Program-made: the position numbers and the translations under genes
Source: Caryophanales bacterium UBA2450
GTDB lineage: Bacteria > Bacillota_I > Bacilli_A > RFN20 > CAG-826
Assembly: GCA_002342545.1 (NCBI GenBank)
Contig: DDQE01000052.1
Coordinates: forward strand, 1 to 38,620
Reading direction: 5' to 3'
Length of the DNA stretch: 38,620 nucleotides
The notes under the pieces: model-generated
What the model was told of the DNA's origin: nothing
Seen by the model: only the letters and a program-made list of their open reading frames with translations
Database searches by the model: none
Shown here: piece after piece, positions 1 through 7,542 of the stretch
Layout: each line of letters begins with the position of its first letter
Position numbering within the stretch: position 1 is the first letter of the stretch

Positions 1-24
1 AAGAAAAGCGAGACTATCTCTCGC
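1..24 (-). terminator. Rho-independent terminator
   Basis: On the minus strand a 6-bp GC-rich stem (plus 8-13 with 19-24, loop 14-18) is followed by TTTTCTT at the window edge. It would end the transcript that runs through the structured region and probably tRNA-Ala. On the plus strand no T tract follows the stem, so the orientation is minus. Confidence 0.7.
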
Positions 25-235
25 CGTGGGTGGACCCCTTTCGGCGTCCTATCAACAGGTTTCCCCTTGACAACTTTATTATTACATAATCATTTATTGC
101 GTGCAAACCAAAAATGAAAAAATCCTGATTTTTCAGGACTTCATCTCGCTTGCACTGGTTTTCAGTACTTTTTTTGGTTTATACCACCTATATTTTGACC
201 CTTTTCCTTAATTCTAAGGACTTAGGGTAGCGGGC
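25..235 (-). ncRNA. Unidentified structured RNA region between tRNA-Ala and a terminator
   Basis: There is no ORF here, but there are several nested helices on the minus strand. The hairpin at 199-227 pairs 199-202 with 224-227 and 205-210 with 215-220. A long rod at 101-155 pairs 101-106 with 150-155, 114-118 with 140-144 and 123-128 with 133-138, and the inner hairpin is followed by a U run. A hairpin at 32-49 is capped by a GAAA tetraloop on the minus strand. The whole ends in the terminator at 1-24. I compared it by eye with 6S RNA, SRP RNA, RNase P, T-box and common riboswitch motifs and could not match it. It may be a free small RNA, a tRNA trailer or an attenuator leader for a gene left of the window. 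Confidence 0.35.
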
Positions 236-240
236 TTATT

Positions 241-316
241 TGGTGGATCCGACGAGGATCGAACTCGCTACCTCCTCCATGCCATGGAGGCGCTCTCCCA
301 GGTGAGCTACGGACCC
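241..316 (-). tRNA. tRNA-Ala (anticodon GGC)
   Basis: The minus strand reads as a full 76-nt cloverleaf with CCA encoded. The acceptor stem is GGGTCCG with CGGATCC, and the T arm contains GTTCGATC. The anticodon arm is CCTCC-ATGGCAT-GGAGG, which puts GGC at positions 34-36 and gives alanine. It follows a promoter at 327-356 and leads into the structured region to its left. Confidence 0.97.
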
Positions 317-326
317 AGCGCTATAA

Positions 327-356
327 ATTATATATATAATAGGATTAAAATATCAA
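327..356 (-). promoter_or_regulatory. Promoter of tRNA-Ala
   Basis: The minus strand has TTGATA (351-356), an 18-bp spacer and TATAAT (327-332). The predicted start lies a few bases before the mature tRNA 5' end at 316. It sits in the AT-rich gap after the deacetylase gene. Confidence 0.6.
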
Positions 357-369
357 TAAGATTATTAGA

Positions 370-1194
370 TTATTTTTCTTTGGCAAGGACATATTCCTTC
401 ATATTAGAAAATGTGTATCCGTTATCTTTTAATAATTCAATCATCTTTTGAATAGACTCCAAATAAACGTCTCTATTCTTAGTTAAATATTTTTTCTGAA
501 CTTGCAATATTCCTCTTTTAGGAACTGGTAAATATCCTTTATGAATTTCAAAAGGATGGAAATAAATCATAAAGGTATCATGTTTTTTAATGTGCTTTCG
601 TAAGACCCTGGACATTGATTTACCTTTTAAAAATCGATAAAACCCGCCTCCAGAAAGTAAAACTGTTTTAAATGGGAATTTCCAGATATTAGGAGCAAAT
701 TCATAAAGACCGTTTCTTATATAAATATATCCAAAATCTTTTATAAAACTTTTGTTAGGTTTAATAACACTAGAGTCATAGATGAAGCCTTCTTCTAAAA
801 GGACATCAAATAATTCTTTTTTATATTCCCATCTAGGGAAGCGAAATCCTACTGGTTCCACTCCTAATTCTTCTTTAATTATTTTTTTAGATTCTACTAT
901 TTCCTTTTTAAACTCTTCTTTAGTGAAGTTTTTATAGCTTTGGTGAGTTAAACAGTGTAAAGCAATTTCATGTCCTAAACTAATTGCCTCTAACAAAAAT
1001 TCTTTGCAATATTTGATAAAATCAACAGTGACAAAAAATGTCCCTTTAATATTGTTCTTTGCTAAAAATTTAGCGTAAGTTAAAACTTCTTCAGCGCAGT
1101 TATATTTTTGATCTCTATCAATATCAGTATTTTTTAAACATGACGTATCGAAATAACTCTCAACGTCCATGGTTAGAAAGGCTAATTTGTTCAT
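370..1194 (-). CDS. Polysaccharide deacetylase (NodB-like) family protein
   Basis: This 274-residue protein has the NodB-fold signature motifs in order. TMDVE near the N-terminus carries the catalytic-base aspartate, GTFFV follows, then the metal-binding H-x3-H in GHEIALHCLTH, the GFRFPRW arginine motif, YDSS and a late FHPFEI histidine motif. Family members remove N- or O-acetyl groups from cell-surface glycans; the exact substrate cannot be read here. No signal peptide is visible, so it may be cytoplasmic or act with the membrane-anchored hydrolase encoded just upstream. I start it at the ATG whose A is the last base of the upstream TAA (TAATG overlap), because a longer TTG start has no better ribosome site. 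It is the last gene of the operon that begins at 7370. Confidence 0.85.
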   Translation of the reverse strand: MNKLAFLTMDVESYFDTSCLKNTDIDRDQKYNCAEEVLTYAKFLAKNNIKGTFFVTVDFIKYCKEFLLEAISLGHEIALHCLTHQSYKNFTKEEFKKEIVESKKIIKEELGVEPVGFRFPRWEYKKELFDVLLEEGFIYDSSVIKPNKSFIKDFGYIYIRNGLYEFAPNIWKFPFKTVLLSGGGFYRFLKGKSMSRVLRKHIKKHDTFMIYFHPFEIHKGYLPVPKRGILQVQKKYLTKNRDVYLESIQKMIELLKDNGYTFSNMKEYVLAKEK

Positions 1195-2132
1195 TAACAA
1201 TATTCCCTTAAGAATTTGATAATCGCTTCATCATATTCTTTAGTGTTATGGAAGCGGATATGAGAATGTTCTCCTATTGGGAACCACTCTAAATGTTTAG
1301 GAGCGGTCACTTTATTAAATAACTTCATAGATTGATCAGGTTTAGCAAAGCTATCTTGCTTACTATATAAGAATAAAACTGGAACTTTCACTTTATCGAT
1401 TTCTCTAATAGGGCTATTTTTCTTAAGAGATTTACCCGCTCTTAGAGAAACTAAAGACAATACTTCAAAAGTATATGGGAAAGTTGGTTTATTTCTTTTC
1501 TTTAGTTGATTATCAAATAGCTCTTTAAATGTCGTATAAGTTCCTTCACAGGTAATGCCTTTTAAATTGCTCGGATAGTCTTTTTGAGCTAGCAAATGAA
1601 TTCCAGTAGCACTACCAATACAAATGCCGTGAATATGTACATGTTTAATGCCAAATTCTTTATCTAATAAATCTGCCCAATTAGCGATATCTTTATATTC
1701 TTTTAAGCCTAAAGTGTTATATTTACCTTCACTTAATCCATGGGAGCGGTTATCAATCGCCAAAACATTATAGCCACTTTTCTTATAAGGCTCAGAAAAA
1801 TAATAAGAATAAGTACCAGATTCACTTCTACCTGGGATAATAATCACTGCTTTATCAAAGCCAAAATCAAAATATTCGCCTACTAAATGGAAGCCACATG
1901 AATCAATCTCCACATGTTTACGATATTTTTCGTTTTCCTCTCCCCATTTTTTCCCTTCATCAAACATTGTCTGAAGTTCTTTATCTGGCCAAGAAACAGT
2001 TCTTGACCATTTTTCTTTTGAGGTTCTAACAAATAATTTTGTGTAAATGATACAAGAGATAATAAAAGTAAGAAGGAAATACATAAATATACTTCCCGCT
2101 ACTAAACCAACAATTAGCCAAATCCACCACAT
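1194..2132 (-). CDS. Membrane-anchored alpha/beta hydrolase with Cys at the nucleophile elbow
   Basis: The protein is 312 residues. Residues 3-29 form one hydrophobic segment that probably anchors it in the membrane. The rest is an alpha/beta hydrolase fold: an early IIPGRSESG strand-loop, NRSHGLSEG, the nucleophile elbow GICIG, a late aspartate in YSKQDS and a histidine in GEHSHIR. The elbow normally reads G-x-S-x-G; here the nucleophile is Cys, as known in dienelactone hydrolases. It could be an esterase, acyltransferase or peptidase, and the substrate is unknown. It starts one base after the fakA stop (TAA-T-ATG), so translation is probably coupled, and its own stop overlaps the deacetylase start. 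Confidence 0.8.
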   Translation of the reverse strand: MWWIWLIVGLVAGSIFMYFLLTFIISCIIYTKLFVRTSKEKWSRTVSWPDKELQTMFDEGKKWGEENEKYRKHVEIDSCGFHLVGEYFDFGFDKAVIIIPGRSESGTYSYYFSEPYKKSGYNVLAIDNRSHGLSEGKYNTLGLKEYKDIANWADLLDKEFGIKHVHIHGICIGSATGIHLLAQKDYPSNLKGITCEGTYTTFKELFDNQLKKRNKPTFPYTFEVLSLVSLRAGKSLKKNSPIREIDKVKVPVLFLYSKQDSFAKPDQSMKLFNKVTAPKHLEWFPIGEHSHIRFHNTKEYDEAIIKFLREYC

Positions 2133-2133
2133 A

Positions 2134-3768
2134 TTAAAATATACCTACAAGGACATCGTAAATATCTTGTCCACCCTTTGTAATTTGATAGTCAATTCCT
2201 TCGATATTGGATATAACAGCATTTAGTTTTTCTTCTAATTCATCATTAACATCTTTAGACAAATAAATTAGTATGCCACTTTTACCAGTTAAATCAATTG
2301 AGTGAATAGCCTTTTCTAAGCAGCTCACTACGTCAGTTGAAACTGCAACTAATTCATCGTTAATTAAAGCAATTTCATCATTAATTTTGCAGCAAAAGTC
2401 CCCTTTTTCATATTTTTTAGTGGCTTTTGTCACTCCGATTGTAGTCGCTAATTTAATGTTTTCATGGAAGGCATTCATCCTGCTATTTGGATCATCGTCT
2501 GGTAGATCCATTTGTAGAGCTACAATCCCTTCAATCATGTTTTTAGTTGGAACAATAAACACTCGATCTTTAGCTCTAGCAATATCAATTGCCTGATGAG
2601 CAGCTCCAAAGCTATTAGAGTTATTTGGGAAAATAACAATCTTTTCAGCGTTAACTGTATCTATTGCATTTAAAAATTCATTACTAGAAGTATTCATATT
2701 GCCACTTGAAGGAATAACATAATCGCATCCCAACTCACGATAAATATTTTCTAACTCTTGACCATTAACAACAGCAATGATGCCCAACTTTTTAGCAGGT
2801 TTATCACTTTTATTTTTAACAATGGAATATTCATTATGCTGGAGCTGCATATTTTCTAGTTTGAAGTTAATAAATTCTCCAAATTGTTTTGAAAAATCAA
2901 TAATCGGAGAAGGATTAAGAGTGTGAATATGAACTTTCACTATGCTTCCTTCTTTTAAACAAACAATGGAAGTTCCTAATTCTTTAATATGACTAATGTA
3001 GTTATTGAGATTAAATTCTTTAACATTAACTCTACTAGATAAAAGTTGAAGTAAAAACTCCATGCAGTACCCTTCAACAAAATTACTATTTTCATCAAAA
3101 TATAAAGGAGTAACTATGTTAGATTTTATCTCTGGTAATTCACTATTAGATTCAACTTTTTCTCCAATTAAGTATTTGTACATTCCTTCGATAATGACAA
3201 TATAGCCATAAGCTCCACTATCAAGGACATTAGCCTCTTTTAAAACATCTAATTTTTCAGGTGTTTTACTAAGTGAACGATACATTGCTTCTAAATAAAG
3301 TTTTAATGAATCTTCTAAAGAAATTTTTCCTTTAATTTGATATCTAACTTCTTCTATACCTTCTCTAGCGACTGTTAAAATTGTTCCTTCAACGGGATTA
3401 ACTACTGCTTTATAAGCAGTTTTATATCCTAAAATAAAAGAATCTCTTAATTCACCTGGATTAACAATACCTTTATTGATTAAAGCATTAGACATGCCCT
3501 TAAATAGCTGAGAAAGAATAACTCCAGAATTTCCTCTAGCGCCAAGCAACATCCCAGCAGCTAAGTCTTTTAAATATAAACCTAAATGTCTAGTTTGCTG
3601 CGCTCTTTTAAATCCGTTTTCTAAAGTTAAACGCATATTCGTTCCAGTATCCCCATCTGCCACAGGAAAAACATTCATGCTATTAACACGTTGCTCGGCT
3701 AATCGAATGTTATTTAAGGCAGACTCCACCATTAGCTGGAAGTCATATCCATTTATTCTTTGTCTCAT
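2134..3768 (-). CDS. fakA: Fatty acid kinase subunit FakA (DhaL/DAK2 domain, YloV family)
   Basis: This 544-residue protein has the DhaL nucleotide-binding domain at about residues 1-200, with NVFPVADGDTGTNM (32-45) binding ATP-Mg and GARGNSG near 76-82. A central region and a C-terminal domain from about 330 complete the usual FakA/YloV length. In Firmicutes FakA phosphorylates fatty acids held by FakB, giving acyl-phosphate for PlsX/PlsY phospholipid synthesis. The ATG follows the TAA of the DegV/FakB gene with no gap, and PlsC lies one gene further upstream, so the operon context strongly supports a role in using exogenous fatty acids. It has no signal peptide and should be cytoplasmic. 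Confidence 0.92.
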   Translation of the reverse strand: MRQRINGYDFQLMVESALNNIRLAEQRVNSMNVFPVADGDTGTNMRLTLENGFKRAQQTRHLGLYLKDLAAGMLLGARGNSGVILSQLFKGMSNALINKGIVNPGELRDSFILGYKTAYKAVVNPVEGTILTVAREGIEEVRYQIKGKISLEDSLKLYLEAMYRSLSKTPEKLDVLKEANVLDSGAYGYIVIIEGMYKYLIGEKVESNSELPEIKSNIVTPLYFDENSNFVEGYCMEFLLQLLSSRVNVKEFNLNNYISHIKELGTSIVCLKEGSIVKVHIHTLNPSPIIDFSKQFGEFINFKLENMQLQHNEYSIVKNKSDKPAKKLGIIAVVNGQELENIYRELGCDYVIPSSGNMNTSSNEFLNAIDTVNAEKIVIFPNNSNSFGAAHQAIDIARAKDRVFIVPTKNMIEGIVALQMDLPDDDPNSRMNAFHENIKLATTIGVTKATKKYEKGDFCCKINDEIALINDELVAVSTDVVSCLEKAIHSIDLTGKSGILIYLSKDVNDELEEKLNAVISNIEGIDYQITKGGQDIYDVLVGIF

Positions 3769-4701
3769 TTATTTTGCTAATAATTCTTTCATGACAGCAC
3801 TTTCTTCAACTAAACCTTGAGATATTGGTTTACCGTAATAATAAGCTGCCATTAATCCCGGGCCAACATTGATGCCACAATTTGAATAAACATCACAGAC
3901 ATAAGCTCCTTTTGGATGGAACTTGTTAATGATTAATTGTTTAAATTTTTCTGCTTGAGGATGTTCATTACTGGTAGCGATGAAGATTAACTGCTTTTCT
4001 GGCTCTTCAATGTGTCTAGCCATATATTCAAGTAGTAACGCCATTGTTTTATCTTCGCCCTTACCTTTACCAATAACAGTGGTCATACCGTTATAGTCAA
4101 ATTCTCCAATTGGTTTCACTCCAATTAAAGAACCAAAGAAGGCTTTAGCGTGAGTGATTCTTCCTTTTTTGGCAACGAAAGATAAATCGTCCATCCAGCC
4201 AGTTTGATGGAATCTATTTTTATTTTCTTCTAACCAGTCAAATGCCTCTTTAGCGGATTTACCTTCTTTTCTTAATTCAGATAGATAAATACACATAAGT
4301 CCGGCAACTGGACCAAATCTTCTAGAATCACAAATATATATTTCGGCCTTAGGGAATTCTTTTAATACTAATTCTTTAGCGGATTCCATAAAAGAATGTG
4401 TGCCACTAAGAGCACTAGAAATACATACCGCGATTATCGCTATATTTTCTTCCGCGTGTTTTTTAAACACTAAACGATATTCTTCTATACTTGCAGGAGA
4501 ACTTTGAAATCCAGCAGGATTCTTTTTTAGTTCTTTATAAAAATAATCACGATCAATTTCATCCCAAGTACAATCTCCTAAATGTTCTTTCCTATCTGGA
4601 GTAGTGAAGTGACCAGGAATTAATTCAATATCGTATTCTTTTCTAAATTCTTTTGATATATCACAAGTAACATCTGCTAAGATAACAAACTCTTTATTCA
4701 T
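3769..4701 (-). CDS. fakB: DegV family fatty-acid-binding protein (FakB)
   Basis: The 310-residue protein has the DegV fold: an N-terminal ILADVTCDISKEF strand, the SSP loop near 67-69, an ICDSRRFGPVAG segment, GVKPIGEF and a C-terminal NVGPG loop. DegV proteins bind one fatty acid and present it to FakA. The conserved C-terminal motif usually reads H-x-GPG; here it is N-V-GPG, so the usual His is Asn, whereas the second DegV at 36723-37571 keeps a His. A good ribosome site (AAAGGAG, 7 bases) precedes the ATG. It directly abuts fakA, which supports pairing of the two products. Ligand preference cannot be told from sequence. Confidence 0.88.
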   Translation of the reverse strand: MNKEFVILADVTCDISKEFRKEYDIELIPGHFTTPDRKEHLGDCTWDEIDRDYFYKELKKNPAGFQSSPASIEEYRLVFKKHAEENIAIIAVCISSALSGTHSFMESAKELVLKEFPKAEIYICDSRRFGPVAGLMCIYLSELRKEGKSAKEAFDWLEENKNRFHQTGWMDDLSFVAKKGRITHAKAFFGSLIGVKPIGEFDYNGMTTVIGKGKGEDKTMALLLEYMARHIEEPEKQLIFIATSNEHPQAEKFKQLIINKFHPKGAYVCDVYSNCGINVGPGLMAAYYYGKPISQGLVEESAVMKELLAK

Positions 4702-4736
4702 CGTTTTTCTCCTTTTTGCTTATAAAAACATAAGTA

Positions 4737-5393
4737 TTATGCTCTTTTTCGACGATTAGAGCAAAGAATTTCTAATTCTTTTTCTTTGTTCTCTAACTCA
4801 CTAGCTATTTCCTTTACTGTATTAGTATTAAGTGATCGACCATTTAAATAATCTCTAATATCAAACTTTTCTCCAACATATAAACGTAATCTAGAATACC
4901 AGTGCTTTCTTTTTTCTAAATATACTGGTCTAATTGGGACATTAGCCTTATAGGCCATCATCACTATTCCGCCTTTAAATGGATTTAATTCATCTTGCTC
5001 GACGTTTATATGTCCTTCAGGAAACATTGAAACCATATTCCCTTTTTCTAAGTTAGTGGTAATCTCTTTAAAAGAAGACATTGAGAACTTCTCACGATTT
5101 ATTTCAATACATAAGAAGCATGTCTTAAATAAAAATCTTTTCCATTTAGTAGAACACACCTCATTTGTGGTCACAAAGTGATGCCTTCTAGAAAATAAAC
5201 AAGCGATTAAATAAAATGGGTCTTTCATTGAATTATGATTCGCCATTAAAATGAAGCCGCCTTTAAATCCTGATTTAGCACTTTTAGAAACATAAAACTT
5301 TTTAGGTCTGAAGAATATTAAAAGTGGCCAGCCGGTCAATCTAATAAAGTCATAAAAGAAATATCTAAATGATAATAAAGGTGCTTTTTTCAT
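4737..5393 (-). CDS. plsC: 1-acyl-sn-glycerol-3-phosphate acyltransferase (PlsC)
   Basis: This 218-residue protein has the acyltransferase motif H-x4-D in NHNSMKD (His53, Asp58) and the FPEG motif at 124-127, at the usual spacing. PlsC adds the second acyl chain to lysophosphatidic acid at the membrane. The N-terminal 30 residues are hydrophobic and basic, as in membrane-associated members. It lies 9 bases after the lipoprotein stop and shortly before fakB-fakA, so the operon couples fatty acid activation with phosphatidate formation. There is no strong Shine-Dalgarno site in front of its ATG; reinitiation from the upstream gene is likely. Confidence 0.9.
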   Translation of the reverse strand: MKKAPLLSFRYFFYDFIRLTGWPLLIFFRPKKFYVSKSAKSGFKGGFILMANHNSMKDPFYLIACLFSRRHHFVTTNEVCSTKWKRFLFKTCFLCIEINREKFSMSSFKEITTNLEKGNMVSMFPEGHINVEQDELNPFKGGIVMMAYKANVPIRPVYLEKRKHWYSRLRLYVGEKFDIRDYLNGRSLNTNTVKEIASELENKEKELEILCSNRRKRA

Positions 5394-5402
5394 GATAAAT
5401 AT

Positions 5403-7370
5403 TTATTGATGCCAATCAGAATAATAATTTATTTGTCCTTCAGCAGAAAGGAATTCACTAATTGTGAATCTTGCTAAACTTCCAATATCAGCATATTCAT
5501 CCTGATAAATGCCTTCATCATCCACATATAAATTGAAAGTATAACCACTTTGATCGTAATTATAATATTGCTGGTAATAATTATAATGGACAATCGCCAT
5601 AACCGGATGATCATATATATAAGGTAAAACTGTATATGTTCCTGGCTTTAAGAATAATTTAGTAGTATAGGAAACATAAAGTTCAGCGGAATAATATGTT
5701 TTCATATAAGAAGCAGAGCCATAACTCGCTAAAGAATATTTCACTCCTCCAAGTCGATAGTCTCCAATACTCATATTGTTTTTCATAAAATCACTAGATG
5801 GCTTAGCACTATTAGGGATAGTTAATTTTGTATTACCGATATTATAAAATTCATATACTTCATAGAAATAACGATATTCACCACTACTAAGTGTTCTAGG
5901 GTGCTGCATTAACACTATGAATTTTCCATCTTCAATAAATGGATAGCCATTATCCTTGTAATAATCATCTCTATCTATACCAATAAGAAATTCCCCGTTT
6001 TCTCCTTTTTCTAAGGCTATAAAAGCTTGGGCAGCGTTAGGTTTACTAACTGTTTCACTAAAAGCGGATTTTGGGAATTTATTATAATCAGGGTAGCTTT
6101 CAGAAAGATGAAAATAAGCAATATCATCTCCTACTTCAGTATAAAAATCATAAATGTAATATGGATCAGAAAAAGTGGAATATGATTTAGAATATGCTTC
6201 TTTACCATCACAGCCAAATTGAGTCCTTAAAGTATGGTTTTCACATGTACTTTTGAATATATCACTTGGATAAGGATCATCGATATTTTCAACATCATAG
6301 CTACCAGAAAAATAATCATAAGTAAAATTATCCTGGCTTAATGATTGATATAAATCATCCCACTTTAAATTTTCATCAATAGTTAGTGAAGCCTTACTTT
6401 GATCAACACCAATAGTACCTTCTTCAACAATAAATAAAGATGCTTTTAATACACTCATATGGTTATTATTAATCTTTACAATAGCCTCAATATCATATTG
6501 TCCAGGTTTACAGAATGTATTAGTTCCTGAGGTGTTTAAACATTTATAAGTAATTGTCGCTCCACTAGGAGGATTACTAACAGTAAGAGAATGATGTTTT
6601 CCATCATAAATAACAACTGAAGTATTAAAATATCCCGGTTTTTCAATTTCCGCTGGTTTTATAATGAGCTTAGCTTTAAGGACTAATTTTTCATAACCTT
6701 TGCCAGTCAATGTAGCACTCGCTTCATAACTACCGGCATCAATTTTGCTATTATTTGAATAATTAACAGAAACACCTTCTGGAAGTTCTCCGCTTACTTC
6801 AATAGAGTGGCTTTTACCATCATATTCAAAAGTTTGATCAACAAAAGTAACACCAGTTATCTCTTTTCCAATAATTCTTAAGGTAGCGCTTAAAGTTAAA
6901 GCGTTATAATTTTTCATACTGACTTTAGCGGTTACAGTATAAGTTCCAGCATCAATTTTATTGTTATTTGTATATGTGACACTTGCCCCAGTTGGCGCGC
7001 CACTTATGTAAATGCTATGAGGCTCTCCATCATAATCAAACGTTTGGCCATCAAATGTAATATTAGTGAAATTTGCATTTAATATAGTTAGCTTAGCGGA
7101 TAAATCTAGAGGAATATAATTTTCTGCAGTAATATGGGCTTTAACTATATAAGATCCAGCATCAATTTGATTATTACCATCATAAGTTACAGTTGCAAAT
7201 TCTGGCACCCCATCTGCATAAATACTTTTTTCAGAGCCGTCATAAGTAAAAGAAGCATCAGAAAAAGTAATATCAGAAAATGTTTTAGAACTACTAATTG
7301 GAGCATTAGAACATCCAAATACGCAAGATAAGGATAGAGCAATTAAGGGGAAAGTAATCAATTTTTTCAT
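5403..7370 (-). CDS. Surface lipoprotein with four YDG/MBG-type repeats
   Basis: The 655-residue product starts with a lipoprotein signal peptide. Its lipobox is VFGC, with Cys20 to be lipidated. Four beta-rich repeats follow at about residues 34-98, 104-168, 173-238 and 249-315. Each has a YDG turn, a short SI or SL strand, a T(V/I)TY-type strand and, in the first three, an (K/Q)IDAG(S/T)Y segment. They resemble the YDG/MBG-type repeats of bacterial surface proteins. Repeat 4 is more diverged and has two Cys (277, 287). Residues about 320-655 form a Tyr/Asp-rich domain that I do not recognise. It is first in the operon with plsC and fakBA, which may reflect a link to membrane biogenesis or only co-regulation. 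There is no Shine-Dalgarno site; a TATAAT ends 6 bases before the ATG. Confidence 0.8.
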   Translation of the reverse strand: MKKLITFPLIALSLSCVFGCSNAPISSSKTFSDITFSDASFTYDGSEKSIYADGVPEFATVTYDGNNQIDAGSYIVKAHITAENYIPLDLSAKLTILNANFTNITFDGQTFDYDGEPHSIYISGAPTGASVTYTNNNKIDAGTYTVTAKVSMKNYNALTLSATLRIIGKEITGVTFVDQTFEYDGKSHSIEVSGELPEGVSVNYSNNSKIDAGSYEASATLTGKGYEKLVLKAKLIIKPAEIEKPGYFNTSVVIYDGKHHSLTVSNPPSGATITYKCLNTSGTNTFCKPGQYDIEAIVKINNNHMSVLKASLFIVEEGTIGVDQSKASLTIDENLKWDDLYQSLSQDNFTYDYFSGSYDVENIDDPYPSDIFKSTCENHTLRTQFGCDGKEAYSKSYSTFSDPYYIYDFYTEVGDDIAYFHLSESYPDYNKFPKSAFSETVSKPNAAQAFIALEKGENGEFLIGIDRDDYYKDNGYPFIEDGKFIVLMQHPRTLSSGEYRYFYEVYEFYNIGNTKLTIPNSAKPSSDFMKNNMSIGDYRLGGVKYSLASYGSASYMKTYYSAELYVSYTTKLFLKPGTYTVLPYIYDHPVMAIVHYNYYQQYYNYDQSGYTFNLYVDDEGIYQDEYADIGSLARFTISEFLSAEGQINYYSDWHQ

Positions 7371-7376
7371 ACCTAT

Positions 7377-7382
7377 ATTATA
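7377..7382 (-). promoter_or_regulatory. -10 element of the lipoprotein/plsC/fakBA operon, leaderless layout
   Basis: A perfect TATAAT on the minus strand ends 6 bases before the ATG at 7370, so transcription would begin at or next to the start codon. No clear -35 hexamer is visible at the usual distance. It is one of several such arrangements in the window. Confidence 0.5.
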
Positions 7383-7413
7383 AATGTTTTTAAGATTAAA
7401 AACCCCTACTTAT

Positions 7414-7441
7414 ATAAAAAGCATGTACTAATAATACATGC
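7414..7441 (-). terminator. Terminator after tRNA-Arg
   Basis: A perfect 7-bp stem (7421-7427 with 7435-7441, loop 7428-7434) is followed on the minus strand by TTTTTATATA. It ends the gatCAB-galE-tRNA-Arg transcript just before the next operon's promoter. Confidence 0.8.
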
Positions 7442-7456
7442 CAATTTAATTAATAG

Positions 7457-7533
7457 TGGCGCGCTTGAGGCGATTCGAACGTCCGACTTTCACCTTAGGA
7501 GGGTGACACTCTATCCAACTGAGTTACAAGCGC
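7457..7533 (-). tRNA. tRNA-Arg (anticodon CCT)
   Basis: The minus strand gives a 77-nt cloverleaf with CCA encoded. The acceptor stem is GCGCTTG with CAAGCGC and the discriminator is G. The anticodon arm TCACC-CTCCTAA-GGTGA places CCT at 34-36, reading AGG codons. It starts only 9 bases after the galE stop and has no obvious promoter of its own, so it is probably cut from the galE transcript. Confidence 0.96.
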
Positions 7534-7542
7534 AAGAGTAGA

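Noticed and set aside
165..190. AGGTGGTA-like T-box antiterminator core on the minus strand
   Set aside because: A T-box needs about 150 bases of stem I upstream, but tRNA-Ala occupies that space, and the ACCGCG half is missing.
221..233. CTTAGGGTAGC on the plus strand, like part of B. subtilis SRP RNA
   Set aside because: The conserved SRP S-domain (GGTCAGG...GGAAGGAAGCAG) is absent, and the bases belong to a minus-strand hairpin.
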